Of a DNA stretch of 64,000 nt, positions 45,552 through 53,928 are shown in pieces. Location: contig NZ_BCSS01000010.1 of the NCBI RefSeq assembly GCF_001570985.1, forward strand, positions 1-64,000. Direction: 5' to 3'. Made by a program: the position numbers and the translations under genes. The notes under the pieces are model-generated. The model made no database searches. It was given only the letters and a program-made list of their open reading frames with translations, and had not been told where the DNA came from. The first letter of the stretch is position 1. Every line of letters begins with the position of its first letter. Source of the stretch: Janibacter limosus NBRC 16128. GTDB lineage: Bacteria; Actinomycetota; Actinomycetes; Actinomycetales; Dermatophilaceae.

Positions 45552-46664
45552 TCAGCGGTGCGCGGCGAAGGTGGCGCGCTGGTGGATGTGCTCCGGCAGG
45601 TGCACGGGCATGTCGGCCGGGTGTAGGTCTCCGGTGGAACGGGCGGGGAGCGAGGGGAGCGTGGCACGCATCGCCGGTCGCTCGACGAGGCGCCACGAGG
45701 CGAGCGCCAGCGGCAGGGTGCAGGCGAAGGAGACCGCGGCGAACACGGGGACCGGGACGAGGGCCCCGAGCCCGAGCATGCCGAGCACCTGCTGCACCGG
45801 CCAGCCGTAGACGTAGAGGCCGTAGGAGTGGTCCTCCTTGGCCGCGATCGACGTCTTCCACGTGTTGCCGATGTGCAGCAGCGCGTAGGTGAGCGGGATC
45901 GGCGAGAGCAGGTTGAGCGCGGACTCGTCAGTGATGCCCAGGACCGTGACGCATGCGACCGCAGCGATCGTCAGGGGCGTGGTGGTGTGCAGTCGGTCGC
46001 GCAGCGCATAGGCGAGTACCCCGACGGCGAAGAAGGAGAAGAGCCGCAGGGCGCTGGTGAGCATGTGCCCCGTGCCGGGCAGGTCGCCGACCCACCAGCT
46101 GAGCACGGGCAGGGCCACGGTCGCGATGGCGGCCGAGGTCACGAGGTGGCGGCGCACCCAGACGATGCCGAGCGCTGCCCCGCACAGCAGGTAGGCCGCG
46201 AACTCGTACATGAGGGTCCACAGCGAGCCGTTCCACATGCCCGGGTTGGGTGCGCCGGCGAGGGTGCCGCCGATCGCCGGGTTGGTCATCCACAGGGTCG
46301 CGTTGTCGAGGACATAGGACAGCGAGTGCGCGGGGTTCCACCCATGGCCGCCGATGATCCCGCCGAGTGGTGCGAAGACGAAGCCGGTGACGAGCAGGCA
46401 GCCCCAGAAGCCGGGGAAGATCCGCCGCGCACGGCGGGTGATGTAGGTCCGGAAGTCGTTGCGCACCCGGCTGCCGGCGATGAGGAAGCCGGACAGGGCG
46501 AAGAAGCCGTCGACCCCCACCGCGCCGAGCCGCTCCATGGCGTTGGCCCCGTAGCCGCCGAGCGGCCAGGAGTGGGCCAGGATGACCGCCGCTGCGAGGC
46601 AGAGCCGGACGGCATTGAGTGAGTTGTCACGGCTGGTCAGGAGTTTGTCGACGGGAGAAGGCAT
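45552..46664 (-). CDS. Acyltransferase-3 (OafA-like) membrane protein
   Basis: A 370-residue integral membrane acyltransferase with about ten helices. LNAVRLCLAAAVILAHSWPL holds the conserved Arg and His, GVDGFFALSGFLIAGSR and RRARRIFPGFW follow, and NGSLWTLMYEFAAYLL is the SLxxExxFY equivalent. There is no C-terminal SGNH domain, unlike the gene at 27734. Likely acylation of a surface glycan; substrate unknown. ATG 46664 is chosen because TACCGT lies 7 bases upstream (leaderless type); the frame continues upstream without support. Confidence 0.82.
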   Translation of the reverse strand: MPSPVDKLLTSRDNSLNAVRLCLAAAVILAHSWPLGGYGANAMERLGAVGVDGFFALSGFLIAGSRVRNDFRTYITRRARRIFPGFWGCLLVTGFVFAPLGGIIGGHGWNPAHSLSYVLDNATLWMTNPAIGGTLAGAPNPGMWNGSLWTLMYEFAAYLLCGAALGIVWVRRHLVTSAAIATVALPVLSWWVGDLPGTGHMLTSALRLFSFFAVGVLAYALRDRLHTTTPLTIAAVACVTVLGITDESALNLLSPIPLTYALLHIGNTWKTSIAAKEDHSYGLYVYGWPVQQVLGMLGLGALVPVPVFAAVSFACTLPLALASWRLVERPAMRATLPSLPARSTGDLHPADMPVHLPEHIHQRATFAAHR

Positions 46665-46671
46665 CCCCTCG

Positions 46672-46677
46672 ACGGTA
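46672..46677 (-). promoter_or_regulatory. -10 box (TACCGT) for a leaderless acyltransferase mRNA
   Basis: Minus-strand TACCGT, seven bases before ATG 46664. GAGGGG abuts the ATG and is too close to be a normal ribosome-binding site. Confidence 0.45.
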
Positions 46678-46744
46678 ACGGAACGATAACGGCCAAGCAT
46701 GTCGGGGAGGGTGGTCTGCCTCACCCGCCCCGACGTGCCGCCGA

Positions 46745-48001
46745 TCAGCGCAGCGGGTCGAAGGGGGTCAGCTCGGGGGCAGGCCGGCCCGTCATGATCG
46801 TCTGGGCGAGCAGCCGTCCCGTGGCCGGGCCCAGCGTCATGCCCCACATGCCGTGACCGCCGGCGACGTGCACGCGGCGCGAGGTCGTGGCACCGATGAG
46901 GGGCAGCCCGTCGGAGGTGCAAGGGCGCGAGCCGACCCACTCGTCCTGCCGGTCGTCGAGGTCGATGCCCGTGAGGTAGGGGCGGGTCGCGTCGACGATC
47001 GCTTCGATGCGCCGCGGGTCGAGCGCTGCCTCGGGCTTGCGGAACTCCATCATCCCGGCGACCCGCAGGCGGTCCCCGAGCGGCGTGCAGGCGACGCGCT
47101 GTGCGGGCAGGTAGATCGGCCCCTTGGGCTGGTGGTCGATCGGGACGCTGAAGCTGTAGCCGCGTCCTGCCTGGACGTGCATCCGCACGCCGAAGGGGCG
47201 GACGAGGGCGTCCAGCCAGGTGCCGGTCGCGACGACGACCTGGTCGAAGGACTGGGTGCCGGCCTGGTCGAGAGCCAGGCGCACCCCCTTGGTCTCGTCG
47301 GTGATGCCGGTGACGCGGGCACCCTCGTGGATCTTGCCGCCACGAGCCCGCACGGAGTCGGCGAGGGCGGCGACGTACTCGCCGGGGTTGAGGTAGCGCT
47401 GACCGAGCAGCCGGATGCCGGCGCCGATGCGCTCGGAGAAGGTCGGCTCGGCGGCCCGGACCTCGTCACCGGTGAGCAGCTCGAAGCCGACGTCCTGACC
47501 GGAGTCGGCGATGTGCTCGAGCTCGGTGAGGAGGAACTCGGAGTCGGCGCGGGTCTCGTAGCCGGCGATGAAGGACTGCGCATCGTGCGCCGTGGAGCTC
47601 ACGCCACCGGCGGCCAGGTCGTCGAAGGCGGGCAGCGCGTGCCCGTTGATCGGGACGAGGGCGCGCATCGAGCGGCTCCAGCGTCGCATCGTGCTGTTGC
47701 GGGTGAAGGTCGCGAGGAACTTCAGCAGCCGCGGGTCGCCGGTCACCGGGACGTAGACGGGCGACGCGGGGGAGATGACCGCCTTGATCCCGTAGGAGAG
47801 GACCGCGGGGTCCGGAAGCGGCGTGGAGATGCCCGGCGTGATCCAACCTGCGTTGCCCCATGACGAGCCAGCGGCGACGCCGTCACGATCGAAGACCTCG
47901 ACCTCGACCCCGTGCTCCTGCAGGAACCACGCGGTCGACAGTCCGACCATGCCGGCGCCGATGACGGCGACCTTCTGGGGGGCGGGGGTGGGGGTGCTCA
48001 T
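46745..48001 (-). CDS. D-amino-acid dehydrogenase-like FAD oxidoreductase (DadA type)
   Basis: A 418-residue FAD-dependent oxidoreductase of the DAO family. VAVIGAGMVGLSTAWFLQ is the FAD loop, VEVFDRDGVAAGSSWGNAGW is the DadA-type second motif, and HVAGGHGMWGMTLGPATGRL is the C-terminal flavin motif. Such enzymes oxidise D-amino acids (often D-alanine) to keto acids and pass electrons to the respiratory chain. ATG 48001 has AGAGGA 5 bases upstream. Relatives include glycine and sarcosine oxidases, so the substrate is probable, not certain. Confidence 0.85.
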   Translation of the reverse strand: MSTPTPAPQKVAVIGAGMVGLSTAWFLQEHGVEVEVFDRDGVAAGSSWGNAGWITPGISTPLPDPAVLSYGIKAVISPASPVYVPVTGDPRLLKFLATFTRNSTMRRWSRSMRALVPINGHALPAFDDLAAGGVSSTAHDAQSFIAGYETRADSEFLLTELEHIADSGQDVGFELLTGDEVRAAEPTFSERIGAGIRLLGQRYLNPGEYVAALADSVRARGGKIHEGARVTGITDETKGVRLALDQAGTQSFDQVVVATGTWLDALVRPFGVRMHVQAGRGYSFSVPIDHQPKGPIYLPAQRVACTPLGDRLRVAGMMEFRKPEAALDPRRIEAIVDATRPYLTGIDLDDRQDEWVGSRPCTSDGLPLIGATTSRRVHVAGGHGMWGMTLGPATGRLLAQTIMTGRPAPELTPFDPLR

Positions 48002-48122
48002 GGCGTCCTCTCGGGCATCGGGCCGCAGGGTCTCCACGGCAACCAGCCCACTGTGCCCCACGTCACAGGGCCGTGGCAAAGTGCACCCGGATCGGCGTCG
48101 CGGGGCGGGGGTCGGCTACGAC

Positions 48123-48128
48123 TACGCT
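48123..48128 (+). promoter_or_regulatory. Possible -10 box (TACGCT) of tRNA-Lys
   Basis: TACGCT ends 10 bases before tRNA-Lys. No -35 element is clear. Confidence 0.4.
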
Positions 48129-48138
48129 GTGCCCGGTG

Positions 48139-48213
48139 GGGCCTCTAGCTCAATGGTAGAGCTGCGGACTTTTAATCCGTAGGTTGTGGGTTCGAGTCCC
48201 ACGGGGCCCACCA
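48139..48213 (+). tRNA. tRNA-Lys (TTT)
   Basis: Cloverleaf on the plus strand: acceptor GGGCCTC with GGGGCCC (one U-G), D arm GCTCAATGGTAGAGC, anticodon loop CTTTTAA (TTT), T loop GTGGGTTCGAGTCCCAC, discriminator A, encoded CCA (48211-48213). Confidence 0.95.
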
Positions 48214-48234
48214 CCACACCACGGGGCCCACCAC
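48199..48234. repeat. Direct repeat of the tRNA-Lys 3' end
   Basis: CCACGGGGCCCACCAC occurs at 48199-48214, covering the last bases of tRNA-Lys with CCA, and again at 48219-48234. The copies are 20 bases apart. Duplicated tRNA ends mark attachment sites, but nothing lies between them. Confidence 0.6.
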
Positions 48235-48255
48235 GGCGGCCGAAGGGGGATCCCC

Positions 48256-49959
48256 TCACCTCACCGCCGCAGCCGCGTCGACGACGCCCTCTCCGAAGAT
48301 CCCGTTGCGCTGCGTCGTGCCCGCACATGTGACGACGCCTTCGTCCGCGGGGCAGGGCTGGTCGGTCGCCGTCTCCTGCAGCTTCGCCGCCACGTCCTCG
48401 GGGCGCATGCGCTCCCCATGGGCGCTGATGACCAGGGCCGCCGTCCCGGCGACGTGTGGGGAGGCCATCGAGGTCCCCTGCAGCCAGGTGTAGAGACCGC
48501 AGCGCTCGTCGGGGTCCGGGTCGGTGGCGCCGATGCCGTCGGGGCAGGCGCGCACGACTCGCTGGTTGCCGCTCTCGGTCACCCGGCCCTCGTCGTCGAT
48601 CGCACCTTCGGTGCGGGCGAGGGCACGCGGCATGGCCGAGAGGATGCCGCCGCGGCCATCGCTCTCCTGGCCGCCGGGAGCGGCAATGTCGACCCGGTCG
48701 TCGCTCGGGTCCGAGGTCCAGTTGGAAAAGGTGGAGCGGACGTCGCCCTCGTCGACGGACGCGACGCCGATGACGTGCTCGCCGTCGAGGGGGAGGCGCT
48801 CGCAACCCTGGGGGTCGACCGTGCGGTCGTGGGCGGCCCCGCCGTAGTTGGGGCTCGTCCCGTCCTGGCCCCTGGCCCCGACGTCCGCGCCTTCGTTGCC
48901 GGCCGAGCTGACGATGGTCACGCCGGCCTCGTCGGTGACGTCGTAGGCGCGGTGCATGAGCTCGATCGCGACGTCCTGGAAGGCGGCCTGCTCGGGGGAG
49001 TCCCCGTCGGCCCCGCCGCGGCAGGCGATGATCCACGGGTCGACGTAGTAGCTCATGTTGACCACGTCGAGGCGCTGGTCAGCGGCATAGGTCAGAGCGT
49101 TGACCGTCGGGCCGAGGAAGAACATGCCCGAGTCCTGTCCGGCGCGCAGGTCCACGAGTGTGATGCCCGGCGCGACTCCGGTGACGCCGAGGTCGTTGGC
49201 CGCGGCGGCGATGGTGCCGGCGACATGGGTGCCGTGCCCACCGTCGTCCGTGCCGACGGGATCGACGCAGCTGTCGACCTCGCAGGGCCCGTCGATGTCG
49301 GGCATGTCGGTGACGAAGGAGCGCGACAGCCCAGTGTCGAGCACCGGCGCCAGGTCGGGGTGGCTCGCGTCGACGCCGGTGTCGATGACACCGACCCGCA
49401 CCTCGCGCCGTCCTGTGGTCACCTCGTGCGCGCCGGCCACGTCGATGGCCTGCGTGCCCCAGAGCCACCCGTCGAAGGGGTCCCCGCCGTCAGGGGCCGA
49501 GGGCGGCGGTGGGATGTCCGTCGCCGGGGTGAGGTCGCCGGCCGTCGGCACCTGCGGGTCGTCCGGTGTCCAGTCCGCATTGCGGTCGGTGACGGCCGCG
49601 GAGACGCCGTCGACCCCCTTCGCCCTTTGCTCGACGTCGTCGTCGCTGCTGCGCAGGGTGACCATGCCGATCGAGGTGTTGATCGAGGTGAGGGCCAGCC
49701 CGTCGCCCTTGAGGGCGTCCGCGATGTCCTGGGTGGCCGCGGGGTCCTCCGCGACGACGACCCAGTCGCGTCCCTCACGCGGGGGAGCGAAGGTCTGCAC
49801 GGCGGTGTCCGTGGGAGCGCTCGACGGCGCGGGATCCGCGCTCGAGCTCGAGCTCGTTGCCGTCGAGGAGTCGCCTCCCACGAGGGAGCACCCGCCCACG
49901 GTCATCGTCAGCGCGACGAGCGCGCCCCAGGTCCTGCGTGCCTGCATGTGCATCCCCAT
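48256..49959 (-). CDS. Subtilisin-like serine protease, lipoprotein (peptidase S8)
   Basis: A 567-residue exported protease. The signal peptide ends in a lipobox (TMTVGGC), so the enzyme is probably lipid-anchored; a Ser-rich linker follows. A propeptide-like region (about 60-150) precedes the catalytic domain: VRVGVIDTGVD (Asp), DDGGHGTHVAGTIAA (His), VSSAGNEGAD (Asn) and LQGTSMASPHVAGTAALV (Ser). The domain is long because of loops rich in Cys. Start choice is uncertain: ATG 49959, 49953 and 49947 are all near, and 49947 has GGGGA at the best spacing. It is divergent from the cobalamin riboswitch and btu genes. Confidence 0.88.
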   Translation of the reverse strand: MGMHMQARRTWGALVALTMTVGGCSLVGGDSSTATSSSSSADPAPSSAPTDTAVQTFAPPREGRDWVVVAEDPAATQDIADALKGDGLALTSINTSIGMVTLRSSDDDVEQRAKGVDGVSAAVTDRNADWTPDDPQVPTAGDLTPATDIPPPPSAPDGGDPFDGWLWGTQAIDVAGAHEVTTGRREVRVGVIDTGVDASHPDLAPVLDTGLSRSFVTDMPDIDGPCEVDSCVDPVGTDDGGHGTHVAGTIAAAANDLGVTGVAPGITLVDLRAGQDSGMFFLGPTVNALTYAADQRLDVVNMSYYVDPWIIACRGGADGDSPEQAAFQDVAIELMHRAYDVTDEAGVTIVSSAGNEGADVGARGQDGTSPNYGGAAHDRTVDPQGCERLPLDGEHVIGVASVDEGDVRSTFSNWTSDPSDDRVDIAAPGGQESDGRGGILSAMPRALARTEGAIDDEGRVTESGNQRVVRACPDGIGATDPDPDERCGLYTWLQGTSMASPHVAGTAALVISAHGERMRPEDVAAKLQETATDQPCPADEGVVTCAGTTQRNGIFGEGVVDAAAAVR

Positions 49960-50017
49960 CGATCGGTGCGTCGTCGCAGTCTACGGACGGAGGTGGCCCG
50001 CCTCCCGGCCCATGGCG

Positions 50018-50023
50018 TACTGT
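50018..50023 (+). promoter_or_regulatory. -10 box (TACTGT) upstream of the cobalamin riboswitch
   Basis: TACTGT would start transcription near 50030, just before the riboswitch core. Confidence 0.4.
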
Positions 50024-50029
50024 CGCCAG

Positions 50030-50185
50030 CGAGTCAGACGCACACCAGTGCAAAGGGAATCCGGTGAGAGTCCGGAGCTGTCGCGCAGCGGTATGGGTGA
50101 CCGACGGGGTAGGAACCACTGGACCGAGAGGTCCGGGAAGGAACCCCGTCGGGTCGATCCCGAGTCCGAAAACCTGCTGGCTCGT
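50030..50185 (+). promoter_or_regulatory. Cobalamin riboswitch
   Basis: The leader of the btu genes has the class hallmarks in order: GGGAATCCGGTGAGAGTCCGG, then GAGCTGTCGCGCAGCGGTA, the B12-box-like AACCACTGG near 50114-50122, GGGAAGG, and the closing GTCCGAAAACCTGCTGG. A short GGGCCT/AGGCCC hairpin (50197-50215) follows, and the btuC ribosome-binding site GGAGA at 50225-50229 lies close by, so control of translation or of termination is possible. Cobalamin excess would reduce import. Confidence 0.88.
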
Positions 50186-50235
50186 CTCATCCGACCGGGC
50201 CTCGCGATCAGGCCCCCGATGCACTGGAGACCTCC

Positions 50236-51294
50236 GTGTCCCACAACCGCCCCGGCGGCCGTCGCGTCCCCGCGACCCCGCTGGTCGTCACGCTCGTCGG
50301 CCTCGCCCTCGTGAGCGCCGTCGCGTCGCTCGCCCTCGGCTCCGAGCCGCTCGCCGTGTCGGGGGTGATCGACGTCCTGCGCGCCCGCCTCACCGGCGCC
50401 CCCGGGCCCGACCCCACCTACGACACGATCGTCTGGGAGCTGCGTGCGCCCCGCGTCATCATGGCGATGGTCGTGGGAGCGGGTCTGGCCATGGCGGGTG
50501 CCTGCATGCAGACCCTCGTGCGCAACCCGCTCGCTGACCCCTATCTCCTGGGTGTCTCCTCCGGGGCGGGCGTCGGCGCGACCCTGGTCATCGTGCTCGG
50601 GGTGCTGAGCGGCTTCGGGATCTGGGCGCTCTCGCTCGGCGCGCTCGCCGGAGCGCTCGCCGCGACCGGCCTCGTCTTCGGCGTCTCCATGTGGCAGGGC
50701 GGGATCACCCCCCTTCGTCTCGTCCTGACGGGCGTGGTGATGTCCGCCGCCTTCTCGTCGGTCTCGAGCTTCCTCGTCTTCTTCAGCGCCGACCCGCGGG
50801 CGACGCAGTCGGTGCTCTTCTGGCTGCTGGGCAGCCTCTCGGGCTCCGTCTGGGACCAGATCCTGCCGTCCGTGATCGTCGTCGTCGTCGCGACGGGGGT
50901 GCTCATGGCGCTGCACGCCTGGCTCGATGCGCTGGCCGCCGGCGCGGACGTCGCGGCAACGCTCGGGGTGCCGGTCAAGGGGCTGCGGATCGGGCTCTTC
51001 GTCCTCACGTCCGTGCTCGTCGGCGTGCTCGTCGCCGTCTCGGGTGGGATCGGCTTCGTCGGCCTCGTCGTGCCGCACCTCGCCCGGATCCTCGTCGGTG
51101 CGCTCCACCGCAATGTCCTGCCCGTCGCCGCCGTGGGCGGTGCGCTCCTCATGCTCTGGGTCGACGTCGCCGCCCGGGTCGTCGTGCGACCGCAGGAGAT
51201 CCCGCTGAGCGTCGTCACCGGGATCGTCGGGGCCCCGATCTTCCTCCTGCTCCTCGGGCGACGGCACTACACCTACTCCGGAGGCGACGCATGA
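50236..51294 (+). CDS. btuC: Cobalamin-type ABC transporter permease (FecCD/BtuC family)
   Basis: A 352-residue permease with ten predicted helices. RAPRVIMAMVVGAGLAMAGA, QTLVRNPLADPYLLGVSSGAG, SGGIGFVGLVVPHLAR (the coupling-helix region) and RPQEIPLSVVTGIVGAPIF are diagnostic of the BtuC/FecCD family. The family also carries iron siderophores; the cobalamin assignment rests on the riboswitch in its leader. GTG 50236 has GGAGA 6 bases upstream. The stop overlaps the ATPase ATG (ATGA). Confidence 0.9.
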   Translation: MSHNRPGGRRVPATPLVVTLVGLALVSAVASLALGSEPLAVSGVIDVLRARLTGAPGPDPTYDTIVWELRAPRVIMAMVVGAGLAMAGACMQTLVRNPLADPYLLGVSSGAGVGATLVIVLGVLSGFGIWALSLGALAGALAATGLVFGVSMWQGGITPLRLVLTGVVMSAAFSSVSSFLVFFSADPRATQSVLFWLLGSLSGSVWDQILPSVIVVVVATGVLMALHAWLDALAAGADVAATLGVPVKGLRIGLFVLTSVLVGVLVAVSGGIGFVGLVVPHLARILVGALHRNVLPVAAVGGALLMLWVDVAARVVVRPQEIPLSVVTGIVGAPIFLLLLGRRHYTYSGGDA

Positions 51295-52091
51295 GCCACC
51301 TCACCAGCCGTGGCCTGACCTGCTCGATCGACGGCCGTCCGATCGTCTCCGATGTCGACCTCGAGATCGAGCGTGGCGAGATGGTCGCGCTCGTCGGTCG
51401 CAATGGCAGCGGCAAGTCCACGCTGATCCGCTCCCTGACGGGCCTGCGAGCGCCGGCCCGTGGCTCCGTGCACGTCGACGGCACGGACCTCGCCGCGCTC
51501 ACACCGCGCCAGCGTGCAGGTCTCATGGCCCACGTCGGGCAGGAGGACGGGCCACCCGAGGACCTCCTGGTCGGGGAGATGGTCGCCATGGGACGCATCC
51601 CTCACCGACCCCCGTGGTCCGTCGGGGCGAAGGGAGAGCGCCGTCTCGTCCTCGATGCGCTGGCCGCCGTCGGCATGGCGGCGCATGTCGACCACCCCTG
51701 CCAGCACCTGTCGGGCGGCGAGCGCCGTCGGGTGATGCTCGCCCGGGGTCTCGCCCAGGGCACCGACCTGCTCGTCCTCGACGAGCCGACCAACCACCTG
51801 GACATCCACCACCAGGTCCAGCTCCTCGACACCGTCCGCGGGCTGGGCCGCACGGTCCTCGCCGCCGTCCACGACCTGTCCCTGGCGGCGACGCACTTCG
51901 ACCGGGTGGCCGTCCTCCACGAGGGCCGGCTGCACGCGGTCGGCACGCCGACCGAGGTGCTCACCCCGCAGACCATCGGGCTGGTCTTCGGCGTCGAGGC
52001 CGCCCAGCTCACCGACCCGGCCACCGGCCGGGTCCACCTGGTCCTCGGAGCCGGAGCGTCCGTCCCCGCCCCACGAAAGGTCCCGGCATGA
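51291..52091 (+). CDS. btuD: Cobalamin-type ABC transporter ATPase (BtuD/FecE family)
   Basis: A 266-residue ABC ATPase energising the importer. Walker A ALVGRNGSGKSTLIR, Q-loop in AHVGQEDG, signature HLSGGERRRVMLARGLAQG, Walker B LLVLDEPTNHLD and switch His in AVHDLSLAATH are all intact. An ATG overlapping the btuC stop sets the start; the open frame extends well upstream inside btuC but is not coding. It ends overlapping the binding protein's ATG. Confidence 0.92.
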   Translation: MSHLTSRGLTCSIDGRPIVSDVDLEIERGEMVALVGRNGSGKSTLIRSLTGLRAPARGSVHVDGTDLAALTPRQRAGLMAHVGQEDGPPEDLLVGEMVAMGRIPHRPPWSVGAKGERRLVLDALAAVGMAAHVDHPCQHLSGGERRRVMLARGLAQGTDLLVLDEPTNHLDIHHQVQLLDTVRGLGRTVLAAVHDLSLAATHFDRVAVLHEGRLHAVGTPTEVLTPQTIGLVFGVEAAQLTDPATGRVHLVLGAGASVPAPRKVPA

Positions 52092-53131
52092 CCCCCCTTC
52101 GTCCCGTGCGCGCAGGCGCCGCCCTCCTCGTCGCAGGGCTGCTGGCCGCCTGCGGCACCGGCAGCGACGCCCGGTCCACCTCGGCCTCGACGCAGGTGAC
52201 CGTCACCAACTGCGGTGCGGAGGTGGCCTTCCCCGCACCCGCGCAGCGGATGTACGTGGGTGGCGACGGCAATCTGCTCGCGATGGTCCTGGCGCTCGGC
52301 GCGCAGGACCAGGTCGCCGGCGTGGTCGGCCTCGACGACACGAAGCCGGTGCTGTCGAGCGTCTACGGCGCCGATGTCGTCGACGGGCTGACCGAAGCCA
52401 CCCCGGATCACCCGACGATGGAAAATGTCATCGCCCAACGGCCGGATGTCGTGCTCGCGGGCTGGAGCTACGGGTACTCGGAGGAGAAGAAGCTCACCCC
52501 CGACCTGCTCGCCGACCGGGACATCGGTGGCTACGTCCTCTCGGAGAGCTGCCGTCAGGCCGATGGCCGGCGCGGCACCATGCCGCCGTGGGAGGCGCTG
52601 CGGGCAGACATCCACAACCTCGGCGCGATCACCGGGCGGGTCGATGCTGCCGCGCAGGTCAACGCGGACATCGACCGTCGACGCACCGCGCTCGACGACG
52701 CCCCGCAGGCGGCGGATGCGCCCACCGTCTTCCTCTTCGACTCCGGCACCCAGCAGATCTTCACGTCCGGCGCCTACGGCGGCCCCCAGGCGATCATCGA
52801 GACGGCCGGCGGCCGCAACGCGACGGAGGACGTCAAGGACACGTGGACCGAGGTCTCCTGGGAGCAGCTCGTCTCGTCCGAGCCGGATGCCTTCGCCTTC
52901 GTCGACTACGACGGGCAGAGCTTCGAGGACAAGGTCAAGGTGCTCAAGAGCAACCCCGCGACCAAGGACTTGCCGGCCGTCCTGGAGGAGCGGTTCGTCA
53001 ACCTGCCGATCTCCGCCTGGACGAGCAGCCCGCTCAACATCGACGCCGCCGAACAGCTGCGGGCCACGCTCGAGGAGCACGACCTCGTCCCCGAGAGCGG
53101 GATCGAGCCGCAGCACGACCTCCAGCCATGA
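52088..53131 (+). CDS. btuF: Cobalamin-type substrate-binding lipoprotein (BtuF/FepB-like)
   Basis: A 347-residue periplasmic-binding-type lipoprotein. The signal peptide ends in the lipobox LLAACG. The two-lobed fold shows AEVAFPAPAQRMYVGGDGN, then ALGAQDQVAGVVGLDD, RPDVVLAGWSYGY and a C-terminal lobe with SAWTSSPLNIDAAEQLR. It delivers the ligand to the permease. The ATG overlaps the ATPase stop. Ligand by context: cobalamin or a corrinoid; a siderophore is the alternative. Confidence 0.87.
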   Translation: MTPLRPVRAGAALLVAGLLAACGTGSDARSTSASTQVTVTNCGAEVAFPAPAQRMYVGGDGNLLAMVLALGAQDQVAGVVGLDDTKPVLSSVYGADVVDGLTEATPDHPTMENVIAQRPDVVLAGWSYGYSEEKKLTPDLLADRDIGGYVLSESCRQADGRRGTMPPWEALRADIHNLGAITGRVDAAAQVNADIDRRRTALDDAPQAADAPTVFLFDSGTQQIFTSGAYGGPQAIIETAGGRNATEDVKDTWTEVSWEQLVSSEPDAFAFVDYDGQSFEDKVKVLKSNPATKDLPAVLEERFVNLPISAWTSSPLNIDAAEQLRATLEEHDLVPESGIEPQHDLQP

Positions 53132-53189
53132 GTGCAGCAGGCGAAGGGAGGCACGCGCCACACCCATGGGCGTTGCCGGCGTCGATGGC

Positions 53190-53195
53190 TAAGGT
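53190..53195 (+). promoter_or_regulatory. -10 box (TAAGGT) for leaderless enoyl-CoA hydratase
   Basis: TAAGGT ends seven bases before GTG 53203; the ATG at 53185 has no ribosome-binding site. Confidence 0.45.
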
Positions 53196-53202
53196 TGAGG
53201 GC

Positions 53203-53925
53203 GTGGGAGTTACGTACGAAGCATCCGACCGCCTGGCCCGAATCGTCCTCGACCGGCCCGAGGCCGGCAATGCGCTCGACCTCGAGATGGCTCGCGCCCT
53301 GCGCGAGCAGGTCGAGCGTGCGCTGGGCGACCCCTATGTCGACATCCTGACGCTGACCGCCAACGGCAAGGACTTCTGCCTCGGCTCCGACACGAGCGAC
53401 GCTGAGGCAGCCGACGACCCGACGACCGCGGTCTTCGAGCTCGCGGCCGCGCTCGAGGAGCTCTTCTCGCTGCTCAACTCCTCGACCAAGCTGGTCCTCG
53501 TCGGCGTGCACGGCCGGGCCATGGGCTCCGGCCTGGGGCTCGTCCTCGCGGGCGACCTGGCGTTCTGTGCCGATGACGCGACCTTCTGCGTCGCGCCCAA
53601 GGGCGGCACGGGTGCCCCTGACCCGGGGCTGGCCTGGCTGTTGCCGCGAGCCATCGGCCAGCAGCGCGCGCTCGCGTTCGGCCTGGGGGGCCGCACCCTC
53701 GACGCGTCGACGGCGGACGACTGGGGGATCGCTGAGCTCGCCCCGGACGGCGACATCGTCGCCGCCCTCAAGGATGCGGCGGACAACCTCGGCGGCAAGC
53801 ACCTGTGGGCCAACTCCGAGATGCGTCGCCTGCTGCATGCCTCGTGGGAGACCTCACGCACCGAGCTGTCCCAGTCCGAGGCCGTCACCCTCGTGCGCGC
53901 CCTCCTCACCCGCAGCAAGGGCTGA
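53203..53925 (+). CDS. Enoyl-CoA hydratase/isomerase family protein
   Basis: A 240-residue crotonase-fold protein. ARIVLDRPEAGNALDLEMA and LTLTANGKDFCLGSDTSD carry the first oxyanion-hole region, and GRAMGSGLGLVLAGDLAFC the second. The usual catalytic Glu positions are not clearly kept, and the substrate is unknown. GTG 53203 (VGVTYE) is chosen because TAAGGT lies seven bases upstream; ATG 53185 would add six residues. It follows btuF by 71 bases and probably has its own promoter. Confidence 0.8.
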   Translation: MGVTYEASDRLARIVLDRPEAGNALDLEMARALREQVERALGDPYVDILTLTANGKDFCLGSDTSDAEAADDPTTAVFELAAALEELFSLLNSSTKLVLVGVHGRAMGSGLGLVLAGDLAFCADDATFCVAPKGGTGAPDPGLAWLLPRAIGQQRALAFGLGGRTLDASTADDWGIAELAPDGDIVAALKDAADNLGGKHLWANSEMRRLLHASWETSRTELSQSEAVTLVRALLTRSKG

Positions 53926-53928
53926 GTC

